Origin: an uncultured Porphyromonadaceae bacterium
GTDB lineage: Bacteria; Bacteroidota; Bacteroidia; Bacteroidales; Muribaculaceae
Assembly: GCA_947178215.1 (NCBI GenBank)
Contig: CAMWXJ010000009.1
Span: forward strand, 39,065-103,064
DNA: 64,000 bases
Reading direction: 5' to 3'
The notes beneath the pieces are model-generated. The model did not search any database and had not been told where the DNA came from. It saw only the letters and a list, made by a program, of their open reading frames with translations. Position 1 is the stretch's first letter, and each line of letters starts with the position of its first letter. Position numbers and translations under genes: made by a program. Positions 43,567 through 53,311 of the stretch are shown here, piece after piece.

Positions 43567-45972
43567 TCACTCATCACGCAGAATATCTATCGGATTGAGC
43601 CTGACTACGCGCCATATCTGACGGGCAACCGTGGCAATGCCTACCGCCGCAATGAGCACAGCCGACACAAGGAAAATCCACCAAGGCAGAGATATGTGAA
43701 ACGCATAGCTTCTGAGCCACTCGTTCATCAATATCACTGAAATAATGGTGCCGACAGCCGAAGCCGTAATTGTAAGCACAATCAACTCTTTGTTTAGCAC
43801 AAGAAAGAGGTTCTTTTTATCGGCTCCAAGCACTTTGCGTATGCCTATCTCTTTCAGGCGCGACATGGTGGAAAACAGCGTCATAATCCACAGCCCGAGA
43901 CAGGCGACAAACACAGCGAGCAACGAAGCGCACATGAATATACGACTGAAATTGCGGTCGGACTTATAAAGCGAGTAATTGAAATCGCTCAGACGGAAAT
44001 ATGAGAACAACGACAACGGGAAATAACTCTTGTAAATACGCTCTATCGCCGACACCGTTTCCGGATCAACGTCCTTGTCAAGCATTACCGAAATATACGG
44101 AGTAGCTATGATAGGCACCCGCTCTTTAAGAAAAAATATTATGGGCTTGTAGGGCTCGGCAAACGACTGTTGCTGATAATCGCGCACTACACCTATAATT
44201 TCAAGCGGAGTGCCGACCACTTCCATTGACAGTTGCTTGCCCAGAGCCTCTTCCGCCGAATTATAGCCGAGTACTCTTACGGCTTCCTCGTTGAGCACCA
44301 CATTGTTCTGTTCGTCGCCATACCCCTCGGCAAACCCGCGACCGCACACAAGCCGCTGTGCATAAAGCGACAGATAGTCATAATCGACCGCAAACATCTG
44401 AATCAGCTTTACTTCCGACATATCACTTCCATACGGCCTGTTGGTGAAATAATTGGCCACCTCCACTCCGGGTACGGCGCCCGACACCGACACATGGCTT
44501 ACTGATGGCTGACGTTCAAGTCGCTTCTTAAAGTCGTTTACTTTTACAGCCATATTCTCGGTGGTTGACGGATATTTCAGCACCACAACGCGGTTATAAA
44601 GCGGAGACGCGCTCCGGCTTTGCATATAGTCGACCTGCATCATAACAACAAATGTGCCTGAAACAAGGATAAACGAAGCGACAAACTGAATGAAAATAAG
44701 CATCCTGCGAATCGTGTTGCCCTTGCGGCCATGCAGCATCTTGCCCCGCATAAAATCAGCGGGCCTGATGCGTGTCAGCAAAAATGCCGGATAGAAGCCC
44801 ACGATAAACACACCGGCCACATATATCGCAGCCACAATACTCCAGCATACGGGGGATATCAAGACATCGGAAGCAAAGTTGCATCCCACTATCCGTGATG
44901 CAGTAGGGAGCGTGACAACCACAAAAAACGTTGCCAATAGAAGCGCCAGCAGATTCACCACACATGCATCAAGGAGTCCATAGACGATTATCTGCCGATT
45001 AGTCGCTCCGAATATCTTGCGGAGACCGAACTCTCGTCCGCGTTCTAGATAGCGAGCGATAGTAAGATTCAAGGCGTTAATCCATCCCGTCAACAGGAGG
45101 GCTATCGCCATTATAAGAAGTATGTCGACGGCAATCCTGCTTCCCTTTGTCTCTTTTTCATACGATTTGCGCGGAGTGAGGTGAATATCCTCCAACGGTA
45201 TGAGCTCGACCCGCCAATCCTTGTGGCGAAGGGCCTCGGTGCGGTGGTTGGCGGAAATCGCTGAAAAAGCTTCTTCAATCTCATCAGGCTCCGCATCATA
45301 GCTCAGAGTCACATAAGTGTACACTCCATGAATATACCATATCTCACGCCGCGCTTCGGGAATGGTTGGATAAGAGAGCAGGAAGTCATAGCGCAAATGC
45401 GAATTGTAAGGCATATCCTCCATTACTCCCGTTACCTCAAAATGCTGCTCCGACGAAGATGTCTTGAAAGTAAGCACCTTGCCTATCGGGCTCTCCTCGC
45501 CAAAGTAACGGTCGGCGGCACTTCGGGCTATCACGGCCGTATTGGGGCGTTCAAGCTGCCCATCGCTGCCCCCTTCCGTTATATGGAAATCAAATAACTC
45601 GAAAAACGTCGGCTCCGTATAGCAATAGCTATCCTCGATAAACTGACGTTCGCCATAGGTCACCTCCTGCTCACGGTCCTGGGCTGTAATCCTCACATAT
45701 CGCTCTATGCCAGGTATTTCACGGCTCATCACAGGGCCGTGACCGAAAGTGGTTGTGGCCCAATTATCTGTAAGCACACCATTTTCATACAGGCGGCTCT
45801 CGACACGATATATCCGTTCGGCCCGGTGAAAGGTGTCATAGCTCAGCTCAAATCGTACATAAAACAGCACTGTCAGAGCTGTTGCGACGCATACCGAAAG
45901 ACCGAAAACATTCAGAGCAGCAAGCGATTTTTTTGAACGGCGGCGATTGATGATTTGTGATAGATAGTTCAT
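43567..45972 (-). CDS. MacB/FtsX-type ABC transporter permease
   Basis: 801 residues, the duplicated Bacteroidetes form with two FtsX domains. An N-terminal TM (SLAALNVFGLSVCVATALTVLFYV) is followed by a periplasmic MacB_PCD domain, three TMs (about residues 285-430), a second TM and periplasmic domain, and three final TMs ending near residue 785. The coupling segment MSRLKEIGIRKVLGADKKNL and its upstream twin YLERGREFGLRKIFGATNRQ are visible. It is the last gene of the ATPase-TolC-HlyD-permease operon and moves a substrate from the inner membrane or periplasm outward by mechanotransmission. Substrate unknown. Confidence 0.92.
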   Translation of the reverse strand: MNYLSQIINRRRSKKSLAALNVFGLSVCVATALTVLFYVRFELSYDTFHRAERIYRVESRLYENGVLTDNWATTTFGHGPVMSREIPGIERYVRITAQDREQEVTYGERQFIEDSYCYTEPTFFELFDFHITEGGSDGQLERPNTAVIARSAADRYFGEESPIGKVLTFKTSSSEQHFEVTGVMEDMPYNSHLRYDFLLSYPTIPEARREIWYIHGVYTYVTLSYDAEPDEIEEAFSAISANHRTEALRHKDWRVELIPLEDIHLTPRKSYEKETKGSRIAVDILLIMAIALLLTGWINALNLTIARYLERGREFGLRKIFGATNRQIIVYGLLDACVVNLLALLLATFFVVVTLPTASRIVGCNFASDVLISPVCWSIVAAIYVAGVFIVGFYPAFLLTRIRPADFMRGKMLHGRKGNTIRRMLIFIQFVASFILVSGTFVVMMQVDYMQSRSASPLYNRVVVLKYPSTTENMAVKVNDFKKRLERQPSVSHVSVSGAVPGVEVANYFTNRPYGSDMSEVKLIQMFAVDYDYLSLYAQRLVCGRGFAEGYGDEQNNVVLNEEAVRVLGYNSAEEALGKQLSMEVVGTPLEIIGVVRDYQQQSFAEPYKPIIFFLKERVPIIATPYISVMLDKDVDPETVSAIERIYKSYFPLSLFSYFRLSDFNYSLYKSDRNFSRIFMCASLLAVFVACLGLWIMTLFSTMSRLKEIGIRKVLGADKKNLFLVLNKELIVLTITASAVGTIISVILMNEWLRSYAFHISLPWWIFLVSAVLIAAVGIATVARQIWRVVRLNPIDILRDE

Positions 45973-45978
45973 TGTTAT

Positions 45979-47229
45979 TTACTTGTATAAGTTTAGATGT
46001 TGATTGTCGCCAAATAAATCATAACCAGAGATGATGACCTTCTCGCCCGGCATGAGGCCTTCGAGCACTTCATAATACACCGGATTCTGACGCCCGAGGC
46101 GTACACGGCGTTTTGTAGCCGTTTTTTCATCGTCGTCAACCACATACAGATAGCGGCTACCGCTTGTCTGATAGAAACTGCCGCGAGGTATCATCACGGC
46201 TGTCGAGGGGTCGCCAAGCTGAATGTCGATATGGTACGTCTGGCCGGAACGGATATTTTCAGGTCGGTCGGACACAAAATGCAGGTCAGTACGAAACTGC
46301 CCCTCCTGCACCTCTGGATACACTTTTGTCACAACCATGTCGTAGCGTTGTCCCTCGCGCTCGAAACCGGCCGACAAACCGGGGTGGATATGTTCTACAT
46401 AATGCTCGTCGATTCTTACCTCAACTTTTAACTCGGGAGTGATAACCTGACCTATGCGTTCACCCTGCGCTATCGACTGTCCTACCTGAGCCTCAATATT
46501 GCCCAGCTGCCCGTCAACCGGAGCCTTGACAAGCAGATTTTCCAGCCGTTGACGCACCAGTATCAGACTACGCTTCATATTGGCAATATTCTCGTTAAGG
46601 CTCATGAGCTGCCTGTCGCGCAACTCTTCGTCACTCTTCAACCGGCTGTCGAGGACAGCCATCTGCTCCATAGAGGCCGCATACTCCTCACGGGCACGGA
46701 TATACTCCTCCTCAGCCACAAAACCTTTTTCAAACAAATGTGAATACTGCCTGAATCGGCGCTCTTTCTGAGTCACATCTTTCTGCATATCTATCAAGTC
46801 GTGTTTTAATCTTAAATGCTCCTGCTCCATCACCAGGCGGGTATTGCGCAGTTCATTTTCCTGATAAGCCAGGTCGGCCTCGCTTTGCAGTATGCCTATG
46901 TTGAGCAACGGATTACTCAGACGAAGAATCACGTCGCCTGCATTTACCGACGCACCCTCCTCTATAAGACGCTCTTCCACACGTCCGCCCTCCACCGCGT
47001 CAAGATAAATAATCTTGTCGGGAGTCACCCTGCCCGCTACGCGGATATAGTCGTTGAACTCACCCGTCGTCACCGTAGCTATGGTGATACTCTTGCGGTC
47101 AACGTCCATTGTTGATGACGAATGATTGGCGGCCACCCATACGACGGCGGCCACGGCGATTGCCACAACAGCCGTCACAGAGACGCTCCTTGTCGAAAAA
47201 CGCGATTTTTTCTCTATCGTTCTATCCAT
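45979..47229 (-). CDS. Periplasmic adaptor (HlyD/RND membrane fusion protein family)
   Basis: 416 residues. One N-terminal membrane anchor (VTAVVAIAVAAVVWVAAN) is followed by a split lipoyl domain (VEERLIEEGASVNAGDVILRL with its partner LLVKAPVDGQLGNIEAQVGQ) and a long coiled-coil hairpin between about residues 110 and 230, rich in Glu/Arg/Leu. Then come beta-barrel and membrane-proximal domains. It bridges the permease and the TolC channel. It lies 6 bases from the permease gene and 19 from tolC. Confidence 0.93.
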   Translation of the reverse strand: MDRTIEKKSRFSTRSVSVTAVVAIAVAAVVWVAANHSSSTMDVDRKSITIATVTTGEFNDYIRVAGRVTPDKIIYLDAVEGGRVEERLIEEGASVNAGDVILRLSNPLLNIGILQSEADLAYQENELRNTRLVMEQEHLRLKHDLIDMQKDVTQKERRFRQYSHLFEKGFVAEEEYIRAREEYAASMEQMAVLDSRLKSDEELRDRQLMSLNENIANMKRSLILVRQRLENLLVKAPVDGQLGNIEAQVGQSIAQGERIGQVITPELKVEVRIDEHYVEHIHPGLSAGFEREGQRYDMVVTKVYPEVQEGQFRTDLHFVSDRPENIRSGQTYHIDIQLGDPSTAVMIPRGSFYQTSGSRYLYVVDDDEKTATKRRVRLGRQNPVYYEVLEGLMPGEKVIISGYDLFGDNQHLNLYK

Positions 47230-47248
47230 TATTTTTTTACCTGGTTAT

Positions 47249-48613
47249 TTACCTCGATTGATTCGCATCGCTTTCAATGTCACGAAAGGAACCTGTGCGA
47301 TAAAAGTTTATTATCTTGCTCGTAAGAATATAGTGCAGTCCGGCACGTATTTTTTCCACACCGGCTTGTATATAAAGCTTGCGCGATTCCATTAGCTCAA
47401 ACCATGATATGATACCCTCATGTAATCTCTCCTCATTACTATTCAGTACCACAGAGGCGGCTTCAAGTTGCTCTAAGGCGAGAAGCCATTCTTCCGCAAC
47501 GGTCTGTGCCGACACATATATTTCGTAAATATCTCTTTCTATCGCCTGTCGCTGCCTCTCATTGTCGTTTGTAACCTGACGGTAACGCATCTTCTTATTC
47601 CTGATATCATTGTAACGTCTGAGACCGTCAAACAAAGGCATGGACACACTAATGCCTATGTAGCTGTTAAGATTGTTTCTGAGCTGGGAGCTGAATGAGG
47701 CGACTGCACCCGAGCGGTCGCTCGCCGTATAGAAGCCTGATGTAAGGTTAAACTCCATTCTTACCGTTGGATAAATCGCGCCGGCGGCAAGCGACACAGC
47801 CGTGCGAGAGGCTTTGTCACGCATCACCATTATCTGATATTCGGGCATGTGAATACGTGCCGACTCATATAGTGCCGTCAAGTCCACATTGGCAAGCGAA
47901 GGTAGGTCAGACACTTTCTCTGGAATTATCGTCAGGGAGTCAGCTTCATCCATTCCCATCAACTCTTTAAGAGCCGACATCGACAACTCGCAGTCGCGGG
48001 CTTTGAGCCGCTCCTGATATATGTCGGCCTGCAATCGGGCTTTCAGTTCGCTTATCTCGCTCCGTGGGCGAATACCGAGCTTAACATATTCGGTCATCTT
48101 CTCAAAATACCGTTCACCCAAGCAACGTTGCTCCACAGCAAGCTCATACATACCAGCATCGAAACAGTATCTGTAAAAAGCTTCGGCTATATCGAGAGCA
48201 AGACCGTTTTCGGCAGCCTTGGCGACAAAACCGCTCATAGCCTTGTTGAGGCGGGCAAATCTTACACGGTTGAGACGCGTAAGCCCCTCAAATATCGGGA
48301 AAGAGACATTGATACCCACAGTGCTGTCAAAAAAAGCTTCGGAAGTGTATTGGTTTGTGACAGGGTCTACTGAATGACCGAACCGCCGACCCGACAGGCC
48401 TGTAATGCTTACCGACGGCAGAAAATCTCCATAGGCCGATAAGACGTCGACACGAGCCATATCGGTATCTATTCGCTTATTACGCACATCCGGGTTATGC
48501 TCAATTGCATAGGCAATGCAGTCGTCAACAGTCCAGTTGCTTTCGGCGTTCACCGTTGCCGGCAGAATGTTCATCAAAACTAATACAGCCACATACAGCC
48601 CTCTACTTCGCAT
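47249..48613 (-). CDS. TolC-family outer-membrane efflux channel
   Basis: 454 residues with a signal peptide (GLYVAVLVLMNILPATVNA). The OEP domain repeats are visible: WTVDDCIAYAIEHNPDVRNKR near the start, the mirrored long helices with alternating Leu/Arg/Glu, and SVSMPLFDGLRRYNDIRNKK matching SFPIFEGLTRLNRVRFARL in the first half. It forms the trimeric exit duct of the tripartite exporter. It is the second gene, 39 bases after the ATPase. Confidence 0.93.
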   Translation of the reverse strand: MRSRGLYVAVLVLMNILPATVNAESNWTVDDCIAYAIEHNPDVRNKRIDTDMARVDVLSAYGDFLPSVSITGLSGRRFGHSVDPVTNQYTSEAFFDSTVGINVSFPIFEGLTRLNRVRFARLNKAMSGFVAKAAENGLALDIAEAFYRYCFDAGMYELAVEQRCLGERYFEKMTEYVKLGIRPRSEISELKARLQADIYQERLKARDCELSMSALKELMGMDEADSLTIIPEKVSDLPSLANVDLTALYESARIHMPEYQIMVMRDKASRTAVSLAAGAIYPTVRMEFNLTSGFYTASDRSGAVASFSSQLRNNLNSYIGISVSMPLFDGLRRYNDIRNKKMRYRQVTNDNERQRQAIERDIYEIYVSAQTVAEEWLLALEQLEAASVVLNSNEERLHEGIISWFELMESRKLYIQAGVEKIRAGLHYILTSKIINFYRTGSFRDIESDANQSR

Positions 48614-48652
48614 AAGTCAGTCAAAAAAACGGTTATATGACATAACGGCTGC

Positions 48653-49330
48653 TCATCTGCTTATCATCTCGGATATAATGGCGCCATCAAAAAGATTTAT
48701 CACGCGGTGAGCATAGGATGCGTCGCGGTCGGAGTGTGTCACCATCATTATGGTAGTCCCCGCCTCATTGAGTTCCGACAGAAGCGTCATCACCTCCTGT
48801 CCGTTGCGTGAATCGAGATTACCCGTAGGCTCGTCGGCAAGAATAAGCTTTGGCGTGGTGACCAGAGCCCGGGCCACGGCCACACGTTGCTGCTGACCGC
48901 CTGAAAGCTGCGACGGAAAATGCTTGCAGCGGTGGGATATGTTGACCCGTTCAAGAATCGCTCTTACGCGTTTGCGGCGTTCAGCCGACGAAACGCCCAT
49001 GTACATCAGCGGCAGCTCAACATTCTGCTCAACCGTGAGTTCGTCGATAAGATTGAAGTTTTGAAACACAAAGCCTATGCAACCTTTGCGGAAACGGGCA
49101 CGGTCGTTATCTTTCAGCCCCGACATCTCCTGGCCAAACAGGCGGTAGCTGCCTGAGGTAGGATTGTCAAGCAATCCTATTATATTGAGTAAAGTTGACT
49201 TACCACATCCCGACGGACCCATGACCGCGAGAAATTCACCCTCTTCGACCGACAGGTCAATGTCAGTCAGAGCCGATGTCTCAACCTCGTCGGTACGGAA
49301 CACCTTACATAGTTTTTCTGTCTTTATCAT
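48653..49330 (-). CDS. ABC transporter ATPase, LolD/MacB type
   Basis: 225 residues from MIKTEKLCKVFRTDEVETSAL at 49330; the frame opens at 49453, but the family start is here. Walker A is MGPSGCGKSTLLNIIG, the signature LSGGQQQRVAVARAL, Walker B LILADEPTGNLDS and the H-loop MMVTHSD. This subfamily drives MacB-like permeases. It is the first gene of the exporter operon, divergent from the response regulator across 200 bases. Confidence 0.95.
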   Translation of the reverse strand: MIKTEKLCKVFRTDEVETSALTDIDLSVEEGEFLAVMGPSGCGKSTLLNIIGLLDNPTSGSYRLFGQEMSGLKDNDRARFRKGCIGFVFQNFNLIDELTVEQNVELPLMYMGVSSAERRKRVRAILERVNISHRCKHFPSQLSGGQQQRVAVARALVTTPKLILADEPTGNLDSRNGQEVMTLLSELNEAGTTIMMVTHSDRDASYAHRVINLFDGAIISEMISR

Positions 49331-49435
49331 ATTCCTAAAAGAGTTTTGTTTTACCGACAATATATGCATCATTCTACACCAACTGTCGTAATATACTATC
49401 TCTTCGGATATTAACATAACCGGCCAAAAACAAAG

Positions 49436-49487
49436 TGTCAAATAACTTGACAACCCCTCCGTCAGGCCTCAGCACCCCTCAGGTGCT
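49436..49487. repeat. Two inverted repeats between the exporter and two-component operons
   Basis: TGTCAA (49436-49441) and TTGACA (49447-49452) flank 5 bases; AGCACC (49471-49476) and GGTGCT (49482-49487) flank 5 bases. Both have the 11-base centre spacing of a dimeric regulator site and lie between the divergent genes. They are candidate sites for the neighbouring Fis-type regulator. Confidence 0.4.
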
Positions 49488-49492
49488 CCCTG

Positions 49493-49523
49493 TTGGCCGA
49501 CTCGAAAAAAAGTGATACCTTTG
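49493..49523 (+). promoter_or_regulatory. Promoter of the response regulator gene
   Basis: TTG (49493-49495), 20 bases, then TACCTTTG (49516-49523). The box ends 7 bases before the ATG at 49531, so the mRNA would have almost no leader. Confidence 0.65.
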
Positions 49524-49530
49524 GCGCCGT

Positions 49531-50103
49531 ATGAAATTCCGACGCAATACACTTCTCATAGCCGATGACAACCGCTCGGTCCTGACAGCGGTAAGCATGT
49601 TGGCCCGACCATTCTTCAAAACCGTAATCACCCTTACCTCGCCGGTTCATCTGTTAGCCACGGTCAAGGCCGAACGCCCCGACTGTGTGTTGCTGGATAT
49701 GAACTTCCGCTCGACTGTTAACAACGGTAACGAGGGTCTTTACTGGCTCGGACGCCTGCGAGAATCAAACGCCGAGATACCTGTCGTGCTTTTTACCGCC
49801 TATGCCGACATACGACTGGCCGTGCAAGGCATCAAGGCCGGCGCGGCTGAATTTGTTGTAAAACCTTGGGACAACAACGAACTGCTCGACACACTTCTAC
49901 GAGTGTCGCAGCCACGCACCGACGCACCGATACAGATACAGAAACCGGTTCAGTCGGCCGAAACGTCCTCACTCGCCGACATGGAACGTGACAGTATTGA
50001 ACAGGCCATAATAAGCGAACGTGGCAATATGACCCGCGTAGCCAACCGTCTGGGCATATCAAGGCAGACGCTCTATAACAAAATCAAGCGTTACGGCCTA
50101 TGA
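49531..50103 (+). CDS. Response regulator: receiver domain fused directly to a Fis-type HTH
   Basis: 190 residues. The receiver domain has Asp12-Asp13, phosphoacceptor Asp56 in CVLLDMNF, Thr89 and Lys111 in VVKPWD. After a linker of about 35 residues comes a Fis-type HTH (MERDSIEQAIISERGNMTRV to SRQTLYNKIKRYGL, 151-190). The receiver and HTH both look like NtrC-type regulators that sit beside such exporters in Bacteroidetes, but the sigma-54-interacting AAA+ domain between them is missing. It resembles the RegA/ActR layout. It overlaps the kinase by 4 bases and probably controls the divergent exporter. Confidence 0.9.
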   Translation: MKFRRNTLLIADDNRSVLTAVSMLARPFFKTVITLTSPVHLLATVKAERPDCVLLDMNFRSTVNNGNEGLYWLGRLRESNAEIPVVLFTAYADIRLAVQGIKAGAAEFVVKPWDNNELLDTLLRVSQPRTDAPIQIQKPVQSAETSSLADMERDSIEQAIISERGNMTRVANRLGISRQTLYNKIKRYGL

Positions 50104-51251
50104 CCTTAACCATCATCGCAGCCTTGGCCGTAGCCTTAACCGCATCAATAGCGGCGACGGTGTGGATGTGGTCGGCCAACCGCCGAAAAGATGCCAACCT
50201 GCGGCTGCTGCTCGAAGCCCTCGGAAACGACGACACTACGCTACGTTTCAGTAACTCCCGTAGCATCAACAACACCCTTAACCGCATTGCCGAGATTCTG
50301 GGCGCAATGAGTCGACGCAATGCACAAGCCGACCGTTATTACAAGATGATTCTTGACCAGACCGACACCGGAATCATAGTTGCCGGTACTGATGGAACGA
50401 TTACCACCTGCAATGCGGCGGCACTGCGCCTACTCGATCTGAAAATGCTTACCCATGTATCGCAACTTGCCAGTGTCGACCCCTCCTTACCTGAGGCCTT
50501 CGAATCAGCAGAGCCAGGAAAACGACACACTGTATGTTCTCGCCTCGGACTCACGCTACGAGAGTCATGCCTCAGAGTCAATGATAACGAACTGCGGATT
50601 TTTGCCATTACCGACATTAGCCATGAACTGGAAACGCGCGAGATAGGAGCATGGGAACAACTCAGTCGAACTCTCGCTCACGAAATAATGAACTCGATAG
50701 CTCCGGTGATTTCACTGAGCGAAACATTGATGTCATTACCGCCCGAATGTCACGACGAACGAGCGGAAGGCCTGCGTGCGATAGGTGATACAAGCCGTTC
50801 GCTCTTGAAATTTGTCGAGTCGTACCGCTCAGTGGAGTATGCCCCGCGACCCTGCATAAATGAGGTCAAGGTAGTGGATGTGCTACGCCACACCTCGGCG
50901 CTGTTTCCGCAGATGAAATGGAGCGCGCCACACGACATGTGCGTTGCAGCCGATGAAACGATGCTCTGCCGAGTGCTATTCAACCTCTGCACCAATGCCA
51001 TTCAGGCCGGAGCACAGACAATCACGGTGACAGCCGCCGACAACATTATCGAAGTGGCTAACGACGGCAACCCCATACCGCCCGAACTTGCCGATGACAT
51101 ATTTATCCCTTTTTTCTCAACCCGCGACAACGGCAGCGGCATAGGCCTCATTCTCAGCCGCCGCATCATGACCTCGTTCGGCGGTTCACTCTCTCTGCAC
51201 CGTCTTGACTCCCCTGTCACATTCCGGTTGTCATTCAAAGGACATTTCTAA
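50100..51251 (+). CDS. Sensor histidine kinase
   Basis: 383 residues. One N-terminal TM (LTIIAALAVALTASIAATVW), then a PAS-like domain (RYYKMILDQTDTGIIVAGTD, about 80-175), a dimerisation/phosphoacceptor helix with His194 in LAHEIMNSIAPV, and an HATPase domain with the N box FNLCTNAIQAGA and G boxes around DNGSGIGLILSRR. With a single TM and no periplasmic sensor domain, it probably senses a cytoplasmic or membrane signal through PAS. It is cognate to the regulator whose stop overlaps its ATG. Confidence 0.93.
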   Translation: MTLTIIAALAVALTASIAATVWMWSANRRKDANLRLLLEALGNDDTTLRFSNSRSINNTLNRIAEILGAMSRRNAQADRYYKMILDQTDTGIIVAGTDGTITTCNAAALRLLDLKMLTHVSQLASVDPSLPEAFESAEPGKRHTVCSRLGLTLRESCLRVNDNELRIFAITDISHELETREIGAWEQLSRTLAHEIMNSIAPVISLSETLMSLPPECHDERAEGLRAIGDTSRSLLKFVESYRSVEYAPRPCINEVKVVDVLRHTSALFPQMKWSAPHDMCVAADETMLCRVLFNLCTNAIQAGAQTITVTAADNIIEVANDGNPIPPELADDIFIPFFSTRDNGSGIGLILSRRIMTSFGGSLSLHRLDSPVTFRLSFKGHF

Positions 51252-51346
51252 GCATTGCATTGACCTCACTGTGACGGTACGCCCTACTGACCTATGTTGA
51301 AGTAGAGGCTTACTTAGTGATATTTACGGGGAGGCGGGGATAATGA

Positions 51347-51378
51347 TTTGTGTATATGGAGCGATATGAGTAATTTTG
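51347..51378 (+). promoter_or_regulatory. Promoter of purT
   Basis: TTTG (51347-51350), 20 bases, then TAATTTTG (51371-51378) followed by C, 41 bases before the ATG. Confidence 0.7.
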
Positions 51379-51419
51379 CAGCAAATTTCCAACACGATAC
51401 ATTTTCTGCAAAGTAAAAG

Positions 51420-52601
51420 ATGAAAATCGGAACACCCTCAACCCCTTCGGCCGTCAAGGCTCTGCTGCTCGGCAGCGGTGAGCTGGGCAAGGAGGTAGCC
51501 ATCGAGCTTCAGCGTTTCGGCGTCGAGGTGGTGGCCGTCGACCGCTATCCCGACGCGCCCGCAATGCAAGTAGCTCACCGCTCTCACGTCATCAACATGC
51601 TCGATCCCGAAGAGCTTCGCCGCATCGTGGAGCTTGAAAAGCCCGACCACATCATCCCCGAAGTGGAGGCTATCGCCACGCCAATGCTCGTGGAGCTCGA
51701 AAAGGAGGGCTATAACGTGACTCCTACCGCACGCGCCACATTCCTCACCATGAACCGCGAGGGCATACGCCGCCTCGCCGCCGAGGAACTCGGCATCGTG
51801 ACATCGCCCTACCGCTTTGCCTCGACCCGCGAGGAATTTGACAGAGCCGTAAATGAAATAGGCATGCCCTGCGTGGTGAAGCCTGTGATGAGTTCGAGTG
51901 GCCACGGCCAGAGTGTGATACGCTCAGCCGCCGACATCGATGCCTCGTGGCACGAGGCCCAGGAGGGTGGACGCGCCGGAGCCGGCCGCGTCATTGTTGA
52001 GGGATTCATAGATTTCGACTACGAAATAACCCAGCTTACGGTACGCTCCGTTTCAGGCACGACATTCCTTGAACCGGTAGGACACCGTCAGGTCGACGGC
52101 GATTACCGTCAGAGCTGGCAGCCTCAGGCCATGTCGCCAAGCGCCCGCGAGGCATCACGCGAGATTGCCCGCAAGATAACCGATGCGCTCGGAGGCTACG
52201 GCATCTTCGGCGTCGAGCTGTTTGTCAAAGGCGACCAGGTGATATTCAGCGAGGTGTCGCCTCGTCCCCACGACACAGGCATGGTGACGATGATTTCGCA
52301 GGACCTCAGCGAGTTTGCGCTCCACGCCCGCGCCGTACTCGGGCTGCCGGTTCCCGAGGTGCGCTTCTACGGTCCGTCGGCCAGTCACGCCATAGTGGTC
52401 GAAGGCGATACCCGTCAGCTCATTATCGACGGCATCGACCTCGCACTCGCCGAGCCGGGCACTTCAATGCGCATCTTCGGCAAGCCTGAGGTTAAGGGTC
52501 ACCGCCGCATGGCAGTAGTCCTCGCAACCGCCGACAATGTAGACGAGGCCAAGGCTAAGGCCGCCCGCGCTGCCGACCGTCTCACATTCACATGTCTGTA
52601 A
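51420..52601 (+). CDS. purT: Formate-dependent phosphoribosylglycinamide formyltransferase PurT
   Basis: 393 residues, an ATP-grasp enzyme that uses formate and ATP to formylate GAR in purine synthesis, without tetrahydrofolate. Seen: [37 protein letters not shown], the ATP-grasp strings [18 protein letters not shown] and [16 protein letters not shown]. Formate from anaerobic metabolism makes this a sensible choice. It is monocistronic or leads to the UDG-like gene 47 bases later. Confidence 0.97.
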   Translation: MKIGTPSTPSAVKALLLGSGELGKEVAIELQRFGVEVVAVDRYPDAPAMQVAHRSHVINMLDPEELRRIVELEKPDHIIPEVEAIATPMLVELEKEGYNVTPTARATFLTMNREGIRRLAAEELGIVTSPYRFASTREEFDRAVNEIGMPCVVKPVMSSSGHGQSVIRSAADIDASWHEAQEGGRAGAGRVIVEGFIDFDYEITQLTVRSVSGTTFLEPVGHRQVDGDYRQSWQPQAMSPSAREASREIARKITDALGGYGIFGVELFVKGDQVIFSEVSPRPHDTGMVTMISQDLSEFALHARAVLGLPVPEVRFYGPSASHAIVVEGDTRQLIIDGIDLALAEPGTSMRIFGKPEVKGHRRMAVVLATADNVDEAKAKAARAADRLTFTCL

Positions 52602-52648
52602 TCTGCACTACACGTCAACATTAACAGACCGAAACTTGTTATAATGGC

Positions 52649-53284
52649 ATGAACACCAATACAGCTTTCTCCGCCACCGAACCTGCCGCGCACCAGCCGG
52701 TAGAGACTCATCCGTGGCCACCTTTCATACCCGAGAACGCGCGGGTGCTGTTTCTCGGCACATTTCCTCCCGCGCCTTCGCGCTGGTGCATGCCATTCTA
52801 CTACCCCAACCGCATCAACGACTTCTGGCGTATCACCGGCCTCGCCTTTTTTGAGGACGGCGAGCATTTCTACGATGCCGTAAACCGCACGTTCCGCATG
52901 TCGGAGATTACCGATTTCTGCACTGAGCGCGGCATAGCGTTTTGCGACACCGGCAAGAAAGTGCGCCGCCTGCGCGGTAATGCCGCCGACGCGTTTCTCG
53001 AAATAGTCGAGACGGTAGATCTTGACGCGCTTCTCGCGTTGATGCCAAACTGCCGTGCCGTGGCCACAACCGGCACCCTCGCCGCCAAAGTCCTCGCCGA
53101 CCTCACCGACAGCAAAGTGCCCAAAGTGGGCGAGCACACCGAAGCGCCGGGGCTTGTCAACGCCCACGGTCACCCCATAGCAATCTGGCGCCTCCCCTCA
53201 ACATCGCGAGCCTATCCCCTCCCAATCGAGAAAAAAACCGAGCAATACGTCAAGCTGTACCGCAGCGTAGGCCTGCTCAGCTGA
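52649..53284 (+). CDS. Uracil-DNA glycosylase superfamily protein (TDG/MUG-like)
   Basis: 211 residues. The UDG-superfamily fold is suggested by motif A VLFLGTFPPAP near residue 33, an aromatic FYYPNRINDFWRITG stretch, CRAVATTGTLAAKVL and the motif-B-like LPSTSRAYP near 190. The usual catalytic Asn/Asp after motif A is replaced here by the PPAPSRW region, so activity on uracil or mismatches is not certain. It lies 27 bases before dedA. Confidence 0.7.
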   Translation: MNTNTAFSATEPAAHQPVETHPWPPFIPENARVLFLGTFPPAPSRWCMPFYYPNRINDFWRITGLAFFEDGEHFYDAVNRTFRMSEITDFCTERGIAFCDTGKKVRRLRGNAADAFLEIVETVDLDALLALMPNCRAVATTGTLAAKVLADLTDSKVPKVGEHTEAPGLVNAHGHPIAIWRLPSTSRAYPLPIEKKTEQYVKLYRSVGLLS

Positions 53285-53311
53285 ACCAATAGTAATCCTC
53301 CGTAACCAGTC

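Noticed and set aside
51252..51419. A purine riboswitch before purT
   Set aside because: The leader after the predicted start is only about 36 bases, too short for any known purine-sensing aptamer.
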